64,000 nucleotides of DNA. Source: JBFLYC01 sp040756735 (GTDB lineage Bacteria; Bacillota; DSM-16504; Desulfitibacterales; Desulfitibacteraceae). Within the stretch, counting starts at the first letter, position 1, and each line of letters opens with the position of its first letter. The notes under the pieces were generated by a model. It was not told where the DNA came from, searched no databases, and saw only the letters and a program-made list of their open reading frames with translations. Below, piece by piece: positions 16,452 through 25,570 of the stretch. The translations under genes were made by a program, and so were the position numbers. The stretch lies in assembly GCA_040756735.1 (NCBI GenBank), contig JBFLYC010000011.1, positions 43,835-107,834 on the forward strand, in the 5' to 3' direction.

Positions 16452-19223
16452 ATGGCGCGTTACGATGAAACTTTAAACTTACCAAAAACTGACTTTCCCA
16501 TGAGGGCTAATTTGCCAAAGCGGGAAGTTGAGTTTCTTAAATTTTGGGAAGAGCAAAATATTTATAAGCAGGTCCAGGAAAAAAATAAAGATAAGCCTAA
16601 ATTTGTTCTTCATGATGGTCCTCCTTATGCAAATGGCAGTATTCACTTGGGTACTACATTAAACAAAATTCTAAAGGATATCATAGTAAAATTTTATTCC
16701 ATTTATGGTTATGATGCTCCCTATGTTCCAGGATGGGATACTCATGGTTTGCCCATTGAGCAGCAGGCCATAAAAAACTTGGGGTTGGATAGAACAAAAA
16801 TAGGCGTTGTGGAATTTCGTAATCATTGCAGGGATTATGCTTTAAAATATGTTGATGTTCAAAGGGAGCAGTTTAAGAGGCTAGGAGTAAGGGGAGACTG
16901 GGAGAAACCCTATCTTACTTTAGCCCCTGATTATGAAGCAGTCCAGATTAAAGTCTTTGGAGACATGGCTAAAAAAGGCTATATTTATAAAGGATTAAAG
17001 CCTGTTTATTGGTGTACTGATTGTCAGACAGCTTTGGCAGAAGCAGAAGTAGAGTATGGAGAAAAGAAGTCTCCATCCATTTATGTTAATTTTCAGGTAA
17101 AAAATGGAAAAGGTTTGCTAGATGAAGAAAACACCTTTGTAATGATTTGGACTACAACTCCCTGGACTTTGCCCGCAAATGTTGCCATTTCCTTGCATCC
17201 TGAGTTTAAATATGCCTTAGTTGAAACTGAAAAAGGAAAGCTTGTAATAGCTAAGGAGCTTGTCAAAAGTGTGATGGAAAAGGTACAGATTGACTATCGT
17301 GTTCTTAAGGAGTTTAAAGGTATAGAATTGGAAGGTGTGGTTTGTTCAAATCCACTACTTAATAGGGATTCACTCCTTATATTAGGTGAGCATGTTACCT
17401 TAGAACAGGGAACAGGATGTGTGCATACTGCGCCAGGTCATGGCCTTGAGGACTTTGAAATTGGGCAGAAATATGAGCTGCCTGTTATTTCTCCTCTTGA
17501 CGATAAAGGATGTTTTACTGCTGAAGGCAAACAGTTTGCCGGAATGTTTCACGATAAAGCTAACAAAGAGATTACTAAACAGCTTGCTGAGCAAGGGGAT
17601 TTGTTTCACTTAGAATTTACAAAACACCAGTATCCTCACTGCTGGCGCTGCAAGTTGCCTGTAATATTTAGGGCAACAGAGCAGTGGTTTGCTTCTATTG
17701 ATGGTTTTAGGGAGGCAGCTTTAAAAGCGATTAAGGAAGTCCAATGGATTCCTGCATGGGGTGAAGATAGGATCTATAGTATGGTAGCAGATAGGAGTGA
17801 CTGGTGCATTTCCCGCCAGAGAACATGGGGCGTTCCCATACCTATATTCTATTGTAATGATTGTGGAAAAGAGATAATTAATGATGAAACCATTGAGCAT
17901 ATTCAAAAACTATTTAGACAATATGGATCAAATATATGGTATGAAAGACCTGCAGCCGAACTTCTTCCCGAAGAATTTACATGCCCAAACTGTGCTTCAG
18001 GTGAATTTAAGAAGGAAACTGATATTATGGATGTATGGTTTGATTCAGGGTCCAGCCATGAAGCAGTATGTACTTTTCATCCTGACTTAACATGGCCGGC
18101 TGATATGTACCTGGAAGGCAGTGACCAACATAGGGGTTGGTTTAATTCTTCGTTATCAACTGCTGTTGCTACCAGGGGAACTGCACCTTACAAGCAGGTT
18201 TTAACCCATGGGTATGTTGTTGACGAGAAGGGTAGAAAAATGTCAAAGTCCCTGGGGAACGGGGTAGATCCTCTTGAGGTTATTGAAGAAATGGGGGCAG
18301 ACATTTTGAGGTTGTGGGTATCTTCAGCTGATTACAGGCGTGATGTTGCTGCTTCACCAGGAATTATGAAGCAAATGACTGAGTCCTATAGGAAGATTAG
18401 AAATACTTTCCGGTTCTTGTTGAGCAACTTGTATGATTTTAAACCCGGAATTGATAATGTTAATTATGAAAGCCTTTCAGAAATTGATCAATGGGCTCTG
18501 TTAAAACTACAAAGGCTGATAGATAGAGTGACCAATGCCTTTAAAAAATATGAGTTTCATGTTGTATACCATAGTGTGCATAATTTCTGTATTGTGGACA
18601 TGAGCGCTTTTTATTTAGATGTCTGTAAGGATAGGCTGTATACAATGCCGGCTGACCATATTTTAAGACGATCCACTCAGACAGTAATTTATGAAATCCT
18701 GAGTTCATTGGTACGGCTATTAATGCCTATTTTAGCTTTTACAACAGAAGAGGTTTGGAGTTATCTTCCTAAAAAAGATGGGGAGCCCATCAGCGTGCAG
18801 TTGACTGAATGGCCTCAAGTAATAGAAGGATACTTGGATGCAGACTTGGAAACAAGGTGGGAAAAAATCTTGGAACTTCGTGAAGAAGTGGCCAAAGCTC
18901 TCGAGCTTGCAAGACAAGCACATGTCATAGGACATTCTCTGGATGCTGAAGTAGAAATTTTTGCGGACAATGAACTATTAAAGAATTTAGAAGCAGTTAA
19001 AGAACCCTTAGATCAGATCTTTATAGTATCTGGTGTGCAGGTTAAAGAAAATACCGGAAAAATACCAGCAGGCGCCTATGTGCCTGAAGGGAAAGGTTTG
19101 GCGCTAGTGGTTAGAAAATCAACGGGAGAAAAGTGTGAAAGATGTTGGAAATATGACACTAGAGTTGGTTTTGACAAGGCTTTTAGTACCCTTTGTCCTC
19201 GATGTATAGGTGCTCTTAAATAG
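16452..19223 (+). CDS. ileS: Isoleucyl-tRNA synthetase
   Basis: A class I synthetase of 923 residues. The HIGH-type motif is HLGT at 65-68 within PPYANGSIHLGTTLNK. The editing-domain entry WTTTPWTLPAN and the catalytic-core motif SDWCISRQRTWGVPIP are present. KMSKS lies at about residue 596 in GRKMSKSLGNGVDPL. The C-terminal zinc site is CERCWKY plus CPRC, typical of bacterial-type IleRS. The start is ATG at 16452, with AGGTG 6 bases upstream; the GTG at 16443 overlaps it. Expression is controlled by the upstream T-box. A single repeat half-site (16400-16417) lies in the leader. Confidence 0.98.
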   Translation: MARYDETLNLPKTDFPMRANLPKREVEFLKFWEEQNIYKQVQEKNKDKPKFVLHDGPPYANGSIHLGTTLNKILKDIIVKFYSIYGYDAPYVPGWDTHGLPIEQQAIKNLGLDRTKIGVVEFRNHCRDYALKYVDVQREQFKRLGVRGDWEKPYLTLAPDYEAVQIKVFGDMAKKGYIYKGLKPVYWCTDCQTALAEAEVEYGEKKSPSIYVNFQVKNGKGLLDEENTFVMIWTTTPWTLPANVAISLHPEFKYALVETEKGKLVIAKELVKSVMEKVQIDYRVLKEFKGIELEGVVCSNPLLNRDSLLILGEHVTLEQGTGCVHTAPGHGLEDFEIGQKYELPVISPLDDKGCFTAEGKQFAGMFHDKANKEITKQLAEQGDLFHLEFTKHQYPHCWRCKLPVIFRATEQWFASIDGFREAALKAIKEVQWIPAWGEDRIYSMVADRSDWCISRQRTWGVPIPIFYCNDCGKEIINDETIEHIQKLFRQYGSNIWYERPAAELLPEEFTCPNCASGEFKKETDIMDVWFDSGSSHEAVCTFHPDLTWPADMYLEGSDQHRGWFNSSLSTAVATRGTAPYKQVLTHGYVVDEKGRKMSKSLGNGVDPLEVIEEMGADILRLWVSSADYRRDVAASPGIMKQMTESYRKIRNTFRFLLSNLYDFKPGIDNVNYESLSEIDQWALLKLQRLIDRVTNAFKKYEFHVVYHSVHNFCIVDMSAFYLDVCKDRLYTMPADHILRRSTQTVIYEILSSLVRLLMPILAFTTEEVWSYLPKKDGEPISVQLTEWPQVIEGYLDADLETRWEKILELREEVAKALELARQAHVIGHSLDAEVEIFADNELLKNLEAVKEPLDQIFIVSGVQVKENTGKIPAGAYVPEGKGLALVVRKSTGEKCERCWKYDTRVGFDKAFSTLCPRCIGALK

Positions 19224-19291
19224 TCTTAACAGATTCCAGCTAACTGCAATTACCCATTAAATGAATGAAGGAATCACCTCAAATAATGTTA

Positions 19292-19364
19292 GGGGACATA
19301 CCCTCCAGGAGATGAGAAGTCTAGGGTTAACATCCCACTTCTAGTTCTGTATATGGTATGTCTC
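19292..19364. repeat. Dispersed GGGGAC-type inverted repeat after ileS
   Basis: GGGGACATACC (19292-19302) is the inverted complement of GGTATGTCTCC (19354-19364). Inner arms AGAAGT and ACTTCT and GGG/CCC around TTAACAT extend the hairpin. The whole ileS-to-ACT gap (19224-19548) holds only this repeat and a promoter; no gene or RNA structure is evident otherwise. Confidence 0.6.
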
Positions 19365-19461
19365 CAGTTTAGAGCATTAGTTAGAGGTTTGAGCAAATGC
19401 CTTCAACTTTTTTGATGGGTATTTTTATTTTGGTCGGACATAATATTTTTAACTCAATGAG

Positions 19462-19490
19462 TTTACATGAGCTTAAAAAGTATATATAAT
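19462..19490 (+). promoter_or_regulatory. Sigma-A-type promoter of the ACT-DUF711 pair
   Basis: TTTACA (19462-19467) and TATAAT (19485-19490) are spaced by 17 bases, 59 bases before the ACT gene. Confidence 0.75.
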
Positions 19491-19548
19491 AACAAAAATA
19501 ACCATTAAAGAAATATAAAGGACAGTATAAAGGGGGAAAAAGTCTTCA

Positions 19549-19827
19549 ATGGAAAAGACAAAGGTGGTAATTACAGTAGTAGGTAAAGATAGAGTAGGAA
19601 TTATAGCAGGTATTACAGGGGTTTTAGCTGCAAACAGAGTAAATATTTTGGATATTAGCCAGACAATTATGCAGGACTTTTTTACCATGATTCTAATTGC
19701 AGATGATAGCAACTGTGCAGTTAGCCATGAAAAGTTAGTTGAGAATTTAGAAAAAATTGGATCAGAACTGGGTGTAAAGATTACGGTTCAAAGAGAGGAT
19801 GTTTTTAAATACATGCACAGAATCTAA
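19549..19827 (+). CDS. UPF0237 ACT-domain protein
   Basis: A 92-residue protein that is essentially one ACT domain, beginning VVITVVGKDRVGIIAGITGVLAANRVNILDI, followed by a second part that may dimerise. Proteins of this GcvR-like type bind small ligands, often amino acids, and usually act as regulatory modules. It is followed after 17 bases by a DUF711 gene; the pairing is widely conserved in Firmicutes, but the ligand and target are unknown. The ATG is preceded by a purine-rich AAGGGGG site. Confidence 0.9.
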   Translation: MEKTKVVITVVGKDRVGIIAGITGVLAANRVNILDISQTIMQDFFTMILIADDSNCAVSHEKLVENLEKIGSELGVKITVQREDVFKYMHRI

Positions 19828-19844
19828 TAACGGGGGAATGAATA

Positions 19845-21212
19845 ATGCCTTTATATTTTAGTAGAGAAGAGATATTTGAAACAATTAGCATGATTCAAAA
19901 TGAACACTTGGATATTCGAACAATCACTATGGGGGTTAGCTTAATGGACTGTCAGGAAATAACACCCCAAAAGACGGCTGATAAGATATATCAAAAAATA
20001 GTCCAGCTCTGTAGTAGACTGGTGGAAGTATGTGAAAACATAGAAAAAGATTATGGTATTCCCATTATTAATAAAAGGATTTCTGTTAGTCCAATTTCCT
20101 TGGTCATGAAAAACGGCTCTATAGATGATTACATGTTGGCGGCACATGCACTAGATAGGGCAGCAGCTCAGGTTAATGTAAACTTTATTGGCGGATATTC
20201 GGCGCTGGTACACAAAGGATTTACAAAAAGTGAAAAAGCCCTAATATATTCCATCCCAGATGCTCTTGCCGATACAGAAAGGGTTTGTGCATCAGTTAAT
20301 GTTGCTTCTACTAAGTCAGGCATTAATATGGATGCAGTTAAGATTATGGGAGAGATCATTAAAAAAACCGCTGAGCGCACAGCGGCAAAGGGAGGGCTGG
20401 GCTGTGCCAAACTTGTAGTTTTCTGTAATGCTCCAGAAGATAACCCTTTCATGGCTGGAGCCTTTCACGGGCTTGGAGAGCCTGAAGCTGTAATAAATGT
20501 TGGAGTTAGCGGACCTGGAGTTGTATTAAACGCAGTAAGGAAGTGTCAGGGAGAAGACTTTGGGACAGTGGCAGAAATAATTAAGAAGACTGCTTTTAAA
20601 GTTACACGTATGGGAGAATTAGTAGGGAGGACTGCATCAAAGATGTTAGGTGTTCCCTTTGGTATAGTAGACTTATCATTAGCTCCTACTCCAGCTGTGG
20701 GTGATAGTGTAGCAGAAATCCTTGAGAGTATTGGAGTAGATAGATGTGGCGCTCCTGGTACTACTGCAGCTTTGGCAATGTTAAATGATGCTGTCAAAAA
20801 GGGTGGAGCAATGGCATCCTCTTATGTTGGCGGCTTAAGTGGAGCTTTTATTCCTGTAAGTGAAGATGCCGGTATGATTAGGGCTGTAGAAGAAGGAGCT
20901 TTATCTCTAGAAAAACTAGAGGCCATGACTTCAGTATGTTCTGTAGGTATTGATATGGTAGCAGTGCCAGGGAATACAGAAGCTTCTACCATTTCCGCTC
21001 TCATTGCTGACGAAGCTGCAATAGGCATGATTAACAACAAGACTACTGCTGTTAGGATTATTCCTGCTCCTGGTAAAAAGATAGGTGATAAGGTGGAATT
21101 TGGAGGACTGCTCGGAACAGCGCCTGTGATGCCAATAAGTAATATAGGAAACGAGCGCCTTATTAACAGGGGGGGCAGGATTCCAGCGCCATTACAGGCT
21201 TTAACTAATTAA
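19845..21212 (+). CDS. UPF0210 (DUF711) family protein
   Basis: A 455-residue protein of the UPF0210/DUF711 family, whose known structures resemble the glycyl-radical enzyme fold without a demonstrated activity. Conserved stretches include [58 protein letters not shown] and [19 protein letters not shown]. The end is [22 protein letters not shown] see no glycyl-radical RVxGY loop of the usual kind, so a radical mechanism should not be assumed. It probably forms an operon with the upstream ACT protein, which could regulate it. Confidence 0.93.
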   Translation: MPLYFSREEIFETISMIQNEHLDIRTITMGVSLMDCQEITPQKTADKIYQKIVQLCSRLVEVCENIEKDYGIPIINKRISVSPISLVMKNGSIDDYMLAAHALDRAAAQVNVNFIGGYSALVHKGFTKSEKALIYSIPDALADTERVCASVNVASTKSGINMDAVKIMGEIIKKTAERTAAKGGLGCAKLVVFCNAPEDNPFMAGAFHGLGEPEAVINVGVSGPGVVLNAVRKCQGEDFGTVAEIIKKTAFKVTRMGELVGRTASKMLGVPFGIVDLSLAPTPAVGDSVAEILESIGVDRCGAPGTTAALAMLNDAVKKGGAMASSYVGGLSGAFIPVSEDAGMIRAVEEGALSLEKLEAMTSVCSVGIDMVAVPGNTEASTISALIADEAAIGMINNKTTAVRIIPAPGKKIGDKVEFGGLLGTAPVMPISNIGNERLINRGGRIPAPLQALTN

Positions 21213-21309
21213 TTATTCTGGTTTGGTACTGGTATAACGAATTGTTTTTTACATATTATTTTATTATAACACTCTACAGAAAAATAAAGTGTTAGGAGGG
21301 TAAGACCAG

Positions 21310-21597
21310 TTGGATAAGCTAGATAATAAAACCCTGGAAGAAAAACTGACCAGCCTGGCACATGCCCTGGAAAAAGCTCAAATCCAGGAATATGTTAGTC
21401 TTTTGGAGAAGCCGGCTAAACTCCTGTACTTAAACCTATTAACAGGTATTGCCAGGGGTCTTGGAATGGCTATTGGATTTACGATTCTAGGGGCCTTGGT
21501 GGTTTACTTTTTGCAGAAATTAGTGGTATTAAACCTGCCTCTAGTAGGTGATTTTATTGCTGATATAATTCGTATGGTTAGGGAACAATCTTATTAA
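21310..21597 (+). CDS. DUF5665 family small membrane protein
   Basis: A 95-residue protein with a charged N-terminal half (1-45) and one strong hydrophobic segment (about 50-72, GLGMAIGFTILGALVVYFLQKL). It ends in a short amphipathic tail, DFIADIIRMV. It resembles DUF5665 proteins of spore-forming Firmicutes, for which no function is known. The start is TTG at 21310, 9 bases after AGGAGGG. It sits just before the yteA-like gene. Confidence 0.75.
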   Translation: MDKLDNKTLEEKLTSLAHALEKAQIQEYVSLLEKPAKLLYLNLLTGIARGLGMAIGFTILGALVVYFLQKLVVLNLPLVGDFIADIIRMVREQSY

Positions 21598-21621
21598 AGG
21601 AACAACTAAAAAATATCGGAG

Positions 21622-22305
21622 GTGCCCATTAATCCATTGGTTAATCATAATCATAATATTTACCGCAAGAAATTGATGCAGCAAAAAAGAGAACTTGAGG
21701 CTAGGATAAAGACTATTATTGATACAGGTTTGGAGAATTCCATGCGGGAATCTACAGGAGAATTATCCTTGTATGATAACCATCCTGGAGATGTCGGCAG
21801 TGAATTGTTTGAAAGGTCAAAAGATTTAAGTCTCCTGGATAATAATAGAATACAACTTCAAAAAGTTGAAGACGCTCTGAGGAAAATAGATGAGGGAACT
21901 TACGGAACATGTGATGAATGTGGACACCCTATACCCATAGAAAGGCTTAATGCAATCCCAGAGACAACTAAATGCCTTCATTGCAGGGACAAAAAGTTGG
22001 AGACGGGCGATATTAATATCAGACCTATAGAAGAGAAAGTGCTGCCCGCAAGTTTTAAAGAAAAACAGGAAATGGATACCGAGGATACATGGCAGGATGT
22101 TGCGCGTTGGAATGAGCATGCACATGGTTCAGCAGCAGGATCCTATTATGGGGGAACAGATTTAGATGAAGATCGCGGAGTAGTGCAGATGGTAGAAGGA
22201 ATTCCTTATTTTAAAGGTAAAGATGGAGTTTTCTACGAAGATGTTTATGGACATGATGATGAGGGACCACCTCGAGAAAAGGTTATAGGTGAGGAGGAAG
22301 AATAG
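21622..22305 (+). CDS. YteA/YlyA family DksA/TraR-type zinc-finger protein
   Basis: A 227-residue protein with a coiled-coil N-terminal part and a C4 zinc finger CDECG-(17)-CLHC at about 98-120, typical of DksA/TraR relatives. The C-terminal half (ARWNEHAHGSAAGSYYGGTDLDEDRGVVQMVEGIPYF in family terms) marks the YteA sporulation-associated branch. In B. subtilis ylyA sits at this locus between ileS and lspA and modulates sigma-G transcription. The start is unclear: GTG at 21622 lies on the GGAGGTG ribosome site, and ATT at 21628 and TTG at 21637 follow in frame. Confidence 0.88.
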   Translation: MPINPLVNHNHNIYRKKLMQQKRELEARIKTIIDTGLENSMRESTGELSLYDNHPGDVGSELFERSKDLSLLDNNRIQLQKVEDALRKIDEGTYGTCDECGHPIPIERLNAIPETTKCLHCRDKKLETGDINIRPIEEKVLPASFKEKQEMDTEDTWQDVARWNEHAHGSAAGSYYGGTDLDEDRGVVQMVEGIPYFKGKDGVFYEDVYGHDDEGPPREKVIGEEEE

Positions 22306-22317
22306 TGGCTATATGTT

Positions 22318-22369
22318 GGGGACATCCCTCAATGGTAGAAGTTGGGTTGGATATTAGGTGTGTCCCCCC
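22318..22369. repeat. Dispersed GGGGAC-type inverted repeat before lspA
   Basis: GGGGACATCC (22318-22327) and AGGTGTGTCCCC (from 22356) form inverted ends around about 28 bases. It matches copies near 45.0, 55.4 and 59.9 kb. Confidence 0.6.
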
Positions 22370-22504
22370 TCAATTTTCGAGATCGTGCTCCACGGTCTTA
22401 TTTCTTTTGCAGTAAAAAGTGATTAACCTTGCTTATTGTTGGCATCTAGTGTTAAAATTTTGGGGGAATGTATATATGATGATTTGACAGGGAGGACTGA
22501 TGAG

Positions 22505-22948
22505 TTGCTTTTTTTTACTATTGGTTTAATAATTTTAATTCTTGATCAATTAACAAAATATATTGTGGTAATCAATATGTACCCTAATCAAACCATCCCT
22601 GTTATAGAAAATGTATTTCACATAACTTATGTAAGAAATCCAGGAGCCGCCTTCGGTATTTTACAGAATCAGATACTATTTTTTATTTTGATTACTTTTG
22701 CAGTTGTTCTAGTTTTAATAGGGGTATACTGGAAGGTAGCTCATAGGAAGAATCTAGTATTAACAGTTGCCCTGGCTTTGCAGCTTGGTGGAGCTATAGG
22801 CAATCTCATTGATAGAATAAGATATTCTAGTGTTGTAGATTTTTTTGATTTTAGAATTTGGCCTGTTTTTAACATTGCCGATATGGCAATTGTTGTTGGG
22901 GTTATTCTTTTTGCATGGCAGCTGCTTATATGGCATGAAAAAGGATAG
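22505..22948 (+). CDS. lspA: Lipoprotein signal peptidase (signal peptidase II)
   Basis: LspA is the membrane aspartic protease that cuts signal peptides from prolipoproteins. Four hydrophobic helices are visible. Family motifs are LDQLTKYIV, YVRNPGAAFGIL, GGAIGNLIDR, VVDFFDF and FNIADMAI; the catalytic aspartates are expected at about 112 (VVD) and 126 (IAD). I chose TTG at 22505, 9 bases after GGGAGG, which gives 147 residues, the family norm; the frame is open further upstream to 22436 but with non-family sequence. The gene heads lspA-rluD-ykgJ-nfo. Confidence 0.95.
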   Translation: MLFFTIGLIILILDQLTKYIVVINMYPNQTIPVIENVFHITYVRNPGAAFGILQNQILFFILITFAVVLVLIGVYWKVAHRKNLVLTVALALQLGGAIGNLIDRIRYSSVVDFFDFRIWPVFNIADMAIVVGVILFAWQLLIWHEKG

Positions 22949-22959
22949 GTGAAAGCTTT

Positions 22960-23871
22960 TTGAGATATATCTTTTGTGTAAATGAAAGTGAAAAACAAAA
23001 ACGCCTTGATTTATATTTAACCGACAAATTGGAGCGCTTTAGCCGAAGTCATATTCAAAAATGGATTGACGATGGGTTAGTAAAGGTAAACCAAATGGAA
23101 TCCAAAGCAAATTACAAAATACGTGAAAATGACTTGGTTTCTGTTAGGGTGCCGGAATTAAAACCACTTGATTTAGTTCCAGAAAAAATTGACATTGAAA
23201 TTGTATATGAAGATGAAGATATTGTTGTGGTTAATAAGCCTCAGGGTATGGTGGTTCATCCTGCTCCGGGTAATTACACAGGTACTCTTGTTAATGCGCT
23301 TGTGTATCACTGTAAAAATCTATCAGGAATTAATGGAGTTTTGAGGCCAGGAATAGTACACAGGATTGATAAAGATACATCAGGGGTGCTTGTTGTAGCC
23401 AAGAATGATAAGGCTCATGTTAGCTTGGCTCAGCAAATTAAAGAACATTCAGTGACAAGGATATACAAGGCTTTAGTTCATGGTAATATTACCGAACCTG
23501 GGGGAATTATTAAAACTTCCATCGGCCGCCATCCAGTGGACAGAAAAAAAATGTCAGTGGGTGTGAAAAACGCAAAGCCGGCTGAAACAATGTACACTGT
23601 TCTTGAAAGGTTTGATAATTATACGTATATTGAGGCCAGGTTAAAAACTGGAAGGACTCATCAGATAAGGGTTCACATGGCGTATATTCAACATCCTGTT
23701 GTGGGCGATCCGAAATACTCAAAGGGTAAAAATGTGTTGGGTTTTACAGGACAAGCCCTTCATGCAGCCACACTGGGTTTTAAACATCCAAGTACTGATG
23801 AATACATGGAGTTTTCTGCTCATTTACCGGCTTATTTTGAAAAAGCTTTAGATATATTAAGGAGTAACTAG
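22960..23871 (+). CDS. rluD: RluD-type 23S rRNA pseudouridine synthase
   Basis: A two-domain pseudouridine synthase with an N-terminal S4 domain (about 12-75, LTDKLERFSRSHIQKWIDDGLV). The catalytic RluA-family domain carries HRIDKDTSGVLVVAKND with the active aspartate. The closing RTHQIRVHMAYIQHPVVGDPKY is also present; length 303. It corresponds to ylyB beside lspA and pyrR in B. subtilis. The start is TTG with AGGTGA inside the lspA end. The last base of its stop is the first base of the next start codon. Confidence 0.94.
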   Translation: MRYIFCVNESEKQKRLDLYLTDKLERFSRSHIQKWIDDGLVKVNQMESKANYKIRENDLVSVRVPELKPLDLVPEKIDIEIVYEDEDIVVVNKPQGMVVHPAPGNYTGTLVNALVYHCKNLSGINGVLRPGIVHRIDKDTSGVLVVAKNDKAHVSLAQQIKEHSVTRIYKALVHGNITEPGGIIKTSIGRHPVDRKKMSVGVKNAKPAETMYTVLERFDNYTYIEARLKTGRTHQIRVHMAYIQHPVVGDPKYSKGKNVLGFTGQALHAATLGFKHPSTDEYMEFSAHLPAYFEKALDILRSN

Positions 23872-24716
23872 TGTACAGGAACATAATTGTCTATTTCAGC
23901 AAAAAAAGTGAGAAGTGGGATTTAAAGGTTTTAAATCCTCGCGCCACTGTAGGTGATTATTTGGATGGCGTTTGCAAGTTGATGGAATTATTGCAAGGTT
24001 CTAATAAACTAAATGGGACTTGTGAAACTTGTGGACGCTGTTGTAAAGAGCGTATACCAATTACCTCCATAGACTGGTATGCCTTAACAAAAATACTTAA
24101 CATGGAAATTGAGCAGAGGAAGGCTGTGAGCCTTTATACGAAATTGGCCGTATGGGGAAGGGCTGTAGATGTGTCTCTTAAACAAAGAGATGATGGGTCT
24201 TGCATTTTCCTGCAGCATGATAACAGGTGCTCAGTATATGAAGTCAGACCCTTTACATGCAAAACCTTCTTTTGCTTACCGCAATCCATGAAGATGCAGG
24301 AGATTAGAGCAACGGTTGTTAATCTTGGTATGGACCAATTAATCCATGAAATTATTCACAATTTCCCTATATATAAAATGGGACATATAAATGAAAAGGG
24401 TAATGCCTCTATACCAGGAATTTCCATACCGCTGAGGAATGTTTACAATATAGAAAATGCTCTGGACTCAGAGGAATGTCTACAACTCATGAAATTAGCT
24501 CACGAAATGGATAATCCCAATGTGAGAGAGCATGACTGGCAAAGCAACTTGTTTGCTAATTGTTTAAGTTATCATGAAATTGAATTAAGAGCAGTGTGTT
24601 CGCAAGCATTATGGTCGAGAATCTATAAAAATAAGTCTTATGATCTTTCGGGAGAGGAACTATTAGAGTTAATAAATCAAGGGCAAAGCAGCGCAGCAAA
24701 AGAAGGTGAGTTCTAA
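23871..24716 (+). CDS. YkgJ-type cysteine-cluster protein
   Basis: A 281-residue protein with the CxxCxxCC-type motif CETCGRCCKERIPIT at about 50, and the later CSVYEVRPFTCKTFFC cluster. These identify the YkgJ/UPF0153 zinc- or iron-chelating domain. A large C-terminal extension (about 140-281) has no recognised domain. The function is unknown. Translation is probably coupled to rluD by a one-base overlap (GTG start with AAGGAG upstream). It directly precedes nfo, whose start follows its stop without a gap. Confidence 0.85.
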   Translation: MYRNIIVYFSKKSEKWDLKVLNPRATVGDYLDGVCKLMELLQGSNKLNGTCETCGRCCKERIPITSIDWYALTKILNMEIEQRKAVSLYTKLAVWGRAVDVSLKQRDDGSCIFLQHDNRCSVYEVRPFTCKTFFCLPQSMKMQEIRATVVNLGMDQLIHEIIHNFPIYKMGHINEKGNASIPGISIPLRNVYNIENALDSEECLQLMKLAHEMDNPNVREHDWQSNLFANCLSYHEIELRAVCSQALWSRIYKNKSYDLSGEELLELINQGQSSAAKEGEF

Positions 24717-25541
24717 TTGTACATTGGTGCACATATTTCCATAGGAAAAGGTTATACCCAGGCGCTAATTACTGCTGAAAAGATTGGCGCAAATACAATG
24801 CAATTTTTTACTAGAAACCCTAGAGGTGCAAAAGCAAAAGCTTTAAATCCAGTTGATGCTCAGCAGTACATTGAAGATGTAGAAAAGCTGGGTTTTGGTT
24901 CAGCGCTCGCCCACTCCCCTTACATAATCAATATGGCATCACCAAGTGATGACCTCTGGCAGCTCGCAGTGAAGCTGATAACTGAGGACATGGAAAGGTT
25001 ACAAAGTCTAAATGTACCATATCTTTGTCTGCATCCAGGCAGTCATGTGGGCAGTGGTATCCAGGCGGGAATAGACAGAATTTGCACCGCATTAAACCAG
25101 GCATTTTCATCAACAGATTCGCAAGTGATGGTCTTGCTGGAAACCATGGCAGGCAGTGGTACAGAAATTGGCAGTTCTTTTGAGGAACTCAGGCTGATCA
25201 TGGAAGGTTGTCGTTATCCGGAAAGGATCGGAATTTGTTTTGATACATGTCATGTTTATGCAGCAGGATATGATATTAAAGAGAACCTTGATGATGTTCT
25301 TCAACATTTTGACAATTGTCTGGGAATTAATACACTAAAAGCAATTCACTTAAATGATAGTCAACAAGCCCTTGGAACAAAAAAGGATAGACATGCTTGT
25401 ATTGGAGAAGGGTTCTTGGGTGAAACGTTCTTTAAAGAGTTTGTAAGACATTCTGCGTTTAAAAACTTGCCTTTAATTCTGGAAACTCCAGGAGGCCTAG
25501 AGGGCTACAAAAAGGAAATTAAATTGTTAAAAAATCAGTAA
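24717..25541 (+). CDS. nfo: Endonuclease IV (AP endonuclease)
   Basis: Nfo cleaves DNA 5' of abasic sites in base excision repair using three zinc ions in a TIM barrel. Motifs include MYIGAHISIGKG, AHSPYIINMASP, LHPGSHVG, the LLETMAGSGTEIG metal segment, GICFDTCHVYAAGYD, HLNDSQQALGTKKDRHACIGEG and LILETPGG; length 274. The start is TTG at 24717, 8 bases after AAGGTGAG, and the family N-terminus begins exactly there. A GC-rich hairpin between nfo and the convergent rlpA-like gene may terminate both. Confidence 0.96.
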   Translation: MYIGAHISIGKGYTQALITAEKIGANTMQFFTRNPRGAKAKALNPVDAQQYIEDVEKLGFGSALAHSPYIINMASPSDDLWQLAVKLITEDMERLQSLNVPYLCLHPGSHVGSGIQAGIDRICTALNQAFSSTDSQVMVLLETMAGSGTEIGSSFEELRLIMEGCRYPERIGICFDTCHVYAAGYDIKENLDDVLQHFDNCLGINTLKAIHLNDSQQALGTKKDRHACIGEGFLGETFFKEFVRHSAFKNLPLILETPGGLEGYKKEIKLLKNQ

Positions 25542-25563
25542 CCCCCCTAACTGTTTGGGGGAT
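25540..25563. terminator. Hairpin between convergent nfo and rlpA-like genes
   Basis: CCCCC and GGGGG arms with flanking TAA/TTA pairs form a short GC-rich hairpin around the nfo stop. Neither strand has a clean T-run, so terminator function is only likely. Confidence 0.45.
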
Positions 25564-25570
25564 TAGTATA

